Assembly: GCA_015478575.1 (NCBI GenBank)
Contig: JADMIN010000185.1
Location: 1 to 5,928 of the forward strand
Direction of reading: 5' to 3'
Origin: Ktedonobacterales bacterium
GTDB lineage: Bacteria; Chloroflexota; Ktedonobacteria; Ktedonobacterales; JADMIN01
DNA length: 5,928 nucleotides
This document shows positions 5,004 to 5,928 of the stretch, piece by piece (within the stretch, counting starts at the first letter, position 1; every line of letters starts with the position of its first letter). The position numbers and the translations under genes were made by a program. Under the pieces are notes generated by a model that had not been told where the DNA came from, made no database searches, and saw only the letters and a program-made list of their open reading frames with translations.

Positions 5004-5047
5004 TTCTCCACCCTCTATCCCCATGTTATCCCCAGACTATCCCCACG
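5004..5047 (+). promoter_or_regulatory. Four DnaA-like 9-mers phased at exactly 11 bp
   Basis: TTCTCCACC (5004), CTATCCCCA (5015), TTATCCCCA (5026) and CTATCCCCA (5037) lie on the same strand with starts exactly 11 bases apart, each 9-mer followed by two free bases. All sites therefore face nearly the same side of the helix. Three share CCCCA instead of CCACA, a common departure from consensus that suggests a distinct low-affinity class of site, comparable in role to the weak sites between strong boxes in Escherichia coli. Confidence 0.72.
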
Positions 5048-5220
5048 TGCTTCGCCTCGTTGGGGCACGCTTGCGGGAAGGGGACGTGGTGCCCTGAAGA
5101 GCGCGGATACTCGTGCTAGCCAGCATGCCAGATGGTGTACGCTTGGCGAGACGCCACCGCTGCCACCACATTGGGTATACCGCCATATCCACCAGCGGAT
5201 GGGCAGCGCCGGTATGCTCT

Positions 5221-5928
5221 TCATGCCTGGAAGGCACGCGAGGTCTGATCCGCGCCCCTTGTGGCGGCCCAGAGGACGAAACGTCTGACCTCCGGTGCGA
5301 TAGTGGCGTCAAGCGTCTCGTCGGTGTGCCACGCCCGCGACCGCGCGACGATCGAGCGCCACGGCTCAGGCAGCGCTCCGAGCGCCCAGGCGACCGCGCG
5401 CGGCTTGCTCGCCAGCTCGCCGCACGTCAGGGTGTAGAGGGCACGGCAGAGCGTTTCCACGACATACGCCTTGTGGCTCCGCGGCAGTCGCCAATCGGGA
5501 TGGTCGGGTTGGTTGGCCCAGTCGGCCCAGTCGCCTAGCCGGGCGCGCACCGCCGCCCGCCGTTCGTCGGGTGCGATGGCGTCAATCAGCGTTCGGGGAT
5601 CCGGCCCCAGTAGCGTCTCGCCATGCTCCCGCACCATCCAGCGCTCCAGCACCCAGTTGGCGCCGTGTTCGCACTCCATGAGCGCCTCGCCCCGCGCGAT
5701 GGTCGGGTGCCGCTCTCCCGGTCGGAAGCGCCTGAGGGCGGCGCGGGGAATATAGGACCCCTCGAGCTGGTTGGCGTAGCGGTTGGGGAGTGTTGCCAGC
5801 CGGGCGTGCAGAGCGGCCACAGCGGCGAACTCCGCCGCTGAGACAGGGCGCTCAGTCACCGCGAAGAAGTCCACATCGCTGGTGATGGCATCGAAATCGC
5901 CCAGCGCGAGCGAGCCACGGAGATAAGC
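5221..5928 (-). CDS. Aminoglycoside-nucleotidyltransferase-like protein (DUF4111 type), C-terminal 235 residues (5' end beyond the right edge)
   Basis: The frame is open from the right edge to TGA at 5223-5221. The first visible residues, YLRGSLALGDF...SDVDFF, are the nucleotidyltransferase-fold motif GS(x)n-SDxD whose two Asp residues bind metal and nucleotide (visible residues 18 and 20). Further on, LEGSYIP (55-61) supplies the Glu expected of ANT(9)/AadA-like enzymes. NWVLERWMVREHGETLLGPDP and VETLCRALYTLTCGELASKPRAVAWALGALPE match the helical C-terminal domain (DUF4111) of that group. Family members adenylylate spectinomycin or streptomycin, but many chromosomal relatives have no proven drug substrate, so resistance should not be assumed. 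The visible motifs are intact. The gene's 3' end meets the right side of the origin region, and transcription points into it. Confidence 0.85.
   Translation of the reverse strand, partial: AYLRGSLALGDFDAITSDVDFFAVTERPVSAAEFAAVAALHARLATLPNRYANQLEGSYIPRAALRRFRPGERHPTIARGEALMECEHGANWVLERWMVREHGETLLGPDPRTLIDAIAPDERRAAVRARLGDWADWANQPDHPDWRLPRSHKAYVVETLCRALYTLTCGELASKPRAVAWALGALPEPWRSIVARSRAWHTDETLDATIAPEVRRFVLWAATRGADQTSRAFQA

Larger units (their letters stand above)
4563..5220. other. oriC: Putative replication origin (oriC-like DnaA-box cluster)
   Basis: A 658-base gene-free stretch. It has two perfect DnaA boxes TTATCCACA (4821-4829 and 4928-4936, plus strand). Boxes with one mismatch are TTCTCCACA (4619-4627, minus), TTTTCCACA (4635-4643, minus), ATATCCACA (4728-4736, minus), TTATCCTCA (4736-4744, minus), CTATCCACA (4960-4968, plus), TTGTCCACA (4974-4982, minus) and TTATCCCCA (5026-5034, plus). 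Two-mismatch boxes lie at 4580, 4596, 4834, 4867, 5004, 5015, 5037 and 5185. An AT-rich segment (about 4657-4712) interrupts otherwise GC-rich DNA and suits a duplex-unwinding element. A 30-bp palindrome adds a further site. Box density, two exact matches and the AT-rich block together make an origin the best reading, chromosomal or of a large plasmid. No dnaA, dnaN or rpmH gene flanks it in the window. Confidence 0.82.

Noticed and set aside
4563..5220. CRISPR array or iteron-type plasmid origin explanation for the repeated TATCCAC motifs
   Set aside because: There are no constant repeats with uniform spacers, the units match the DnaA-box consensus in both orientations, and no Rep gene is visible in the window.
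4782..5288. Plus-strand open frame of 168 codons across the origin
   Set aside because: It is built from repeated DnaA-box translations and lacks a ribosome binding site or any family feature.

Overview
The window is high-GC bacterial chromosome. A GerW/YtfJ-type sporulation protein, a consensus-DnaA-box origin-like region and short stem-type intergenic repeats reading CCCTTC(T/C)CTCGCCAGGG suggest a spore-forming, high-GC lineage. My best guess is Chloroflexota, Ktedonobacteria-like. That is an inference: the window holds no rRNA or other marker gene.

Layout, left to right. (1) 1-968, minus: the N-terminal ~322 residues of a multi-pass GT39/ArnT-type glycosyltransferase, running off the left edge. 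(2) 969-1293: a divergent intergenic region with a 13-bp inverted repeat, one arm of which sits on a candidate promoter. (3) 1294-1890, plus: a signal peptidase I homologue with the correct fold boxes but Ala and Gly where the catalytic Ser and Lys belong, so probably a pseudoprotease. (4) 1960-3571, minus: a three-gene set made of an unrecognised 272-aa protein with an internal DYYLAF repeat, a 92-aa protein that looks like a shortened GerW paralogue, and a GerW/YtfJ protein with a C-terminal membrane anchor. The last two are translationally coupled. (5) 3572-4082: a divergent control region with a 14-bp tandem repeat and candidate promoters on both strands. (6) 4083-4562, plus: a 159-aa protein whose C-terminal part resembles ribbon-helix-helix DNA-binding proteins. 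(7) 4563-5220: a non-coding region with all the marks of a replication origin: two perfect and many near-consensus DnaA boxes, an AT-rich purine/pyrimidine segment, a perfect 30-bp palindrome, and four DnaA-like 9-mers spaced exactly 11 bp apart. No dnaA lies beside it in this window. (8) 5221-5928, minus: the C-terminal part of an aminoglycoside-nucleotidyltransferase-like protein (DUF4111 type), running off the right edge.

The GT39 enzyme, the inactive SPase homologue and the GerW pair are all predicted membrane or envelope proteins. The right third is dominated by the origin. The observations most worth following are the unlinked origin with its phased box array and palindrome, the dyad-less signal peptidase, and the tandem GerW-like pair with a shared C-terminal module.
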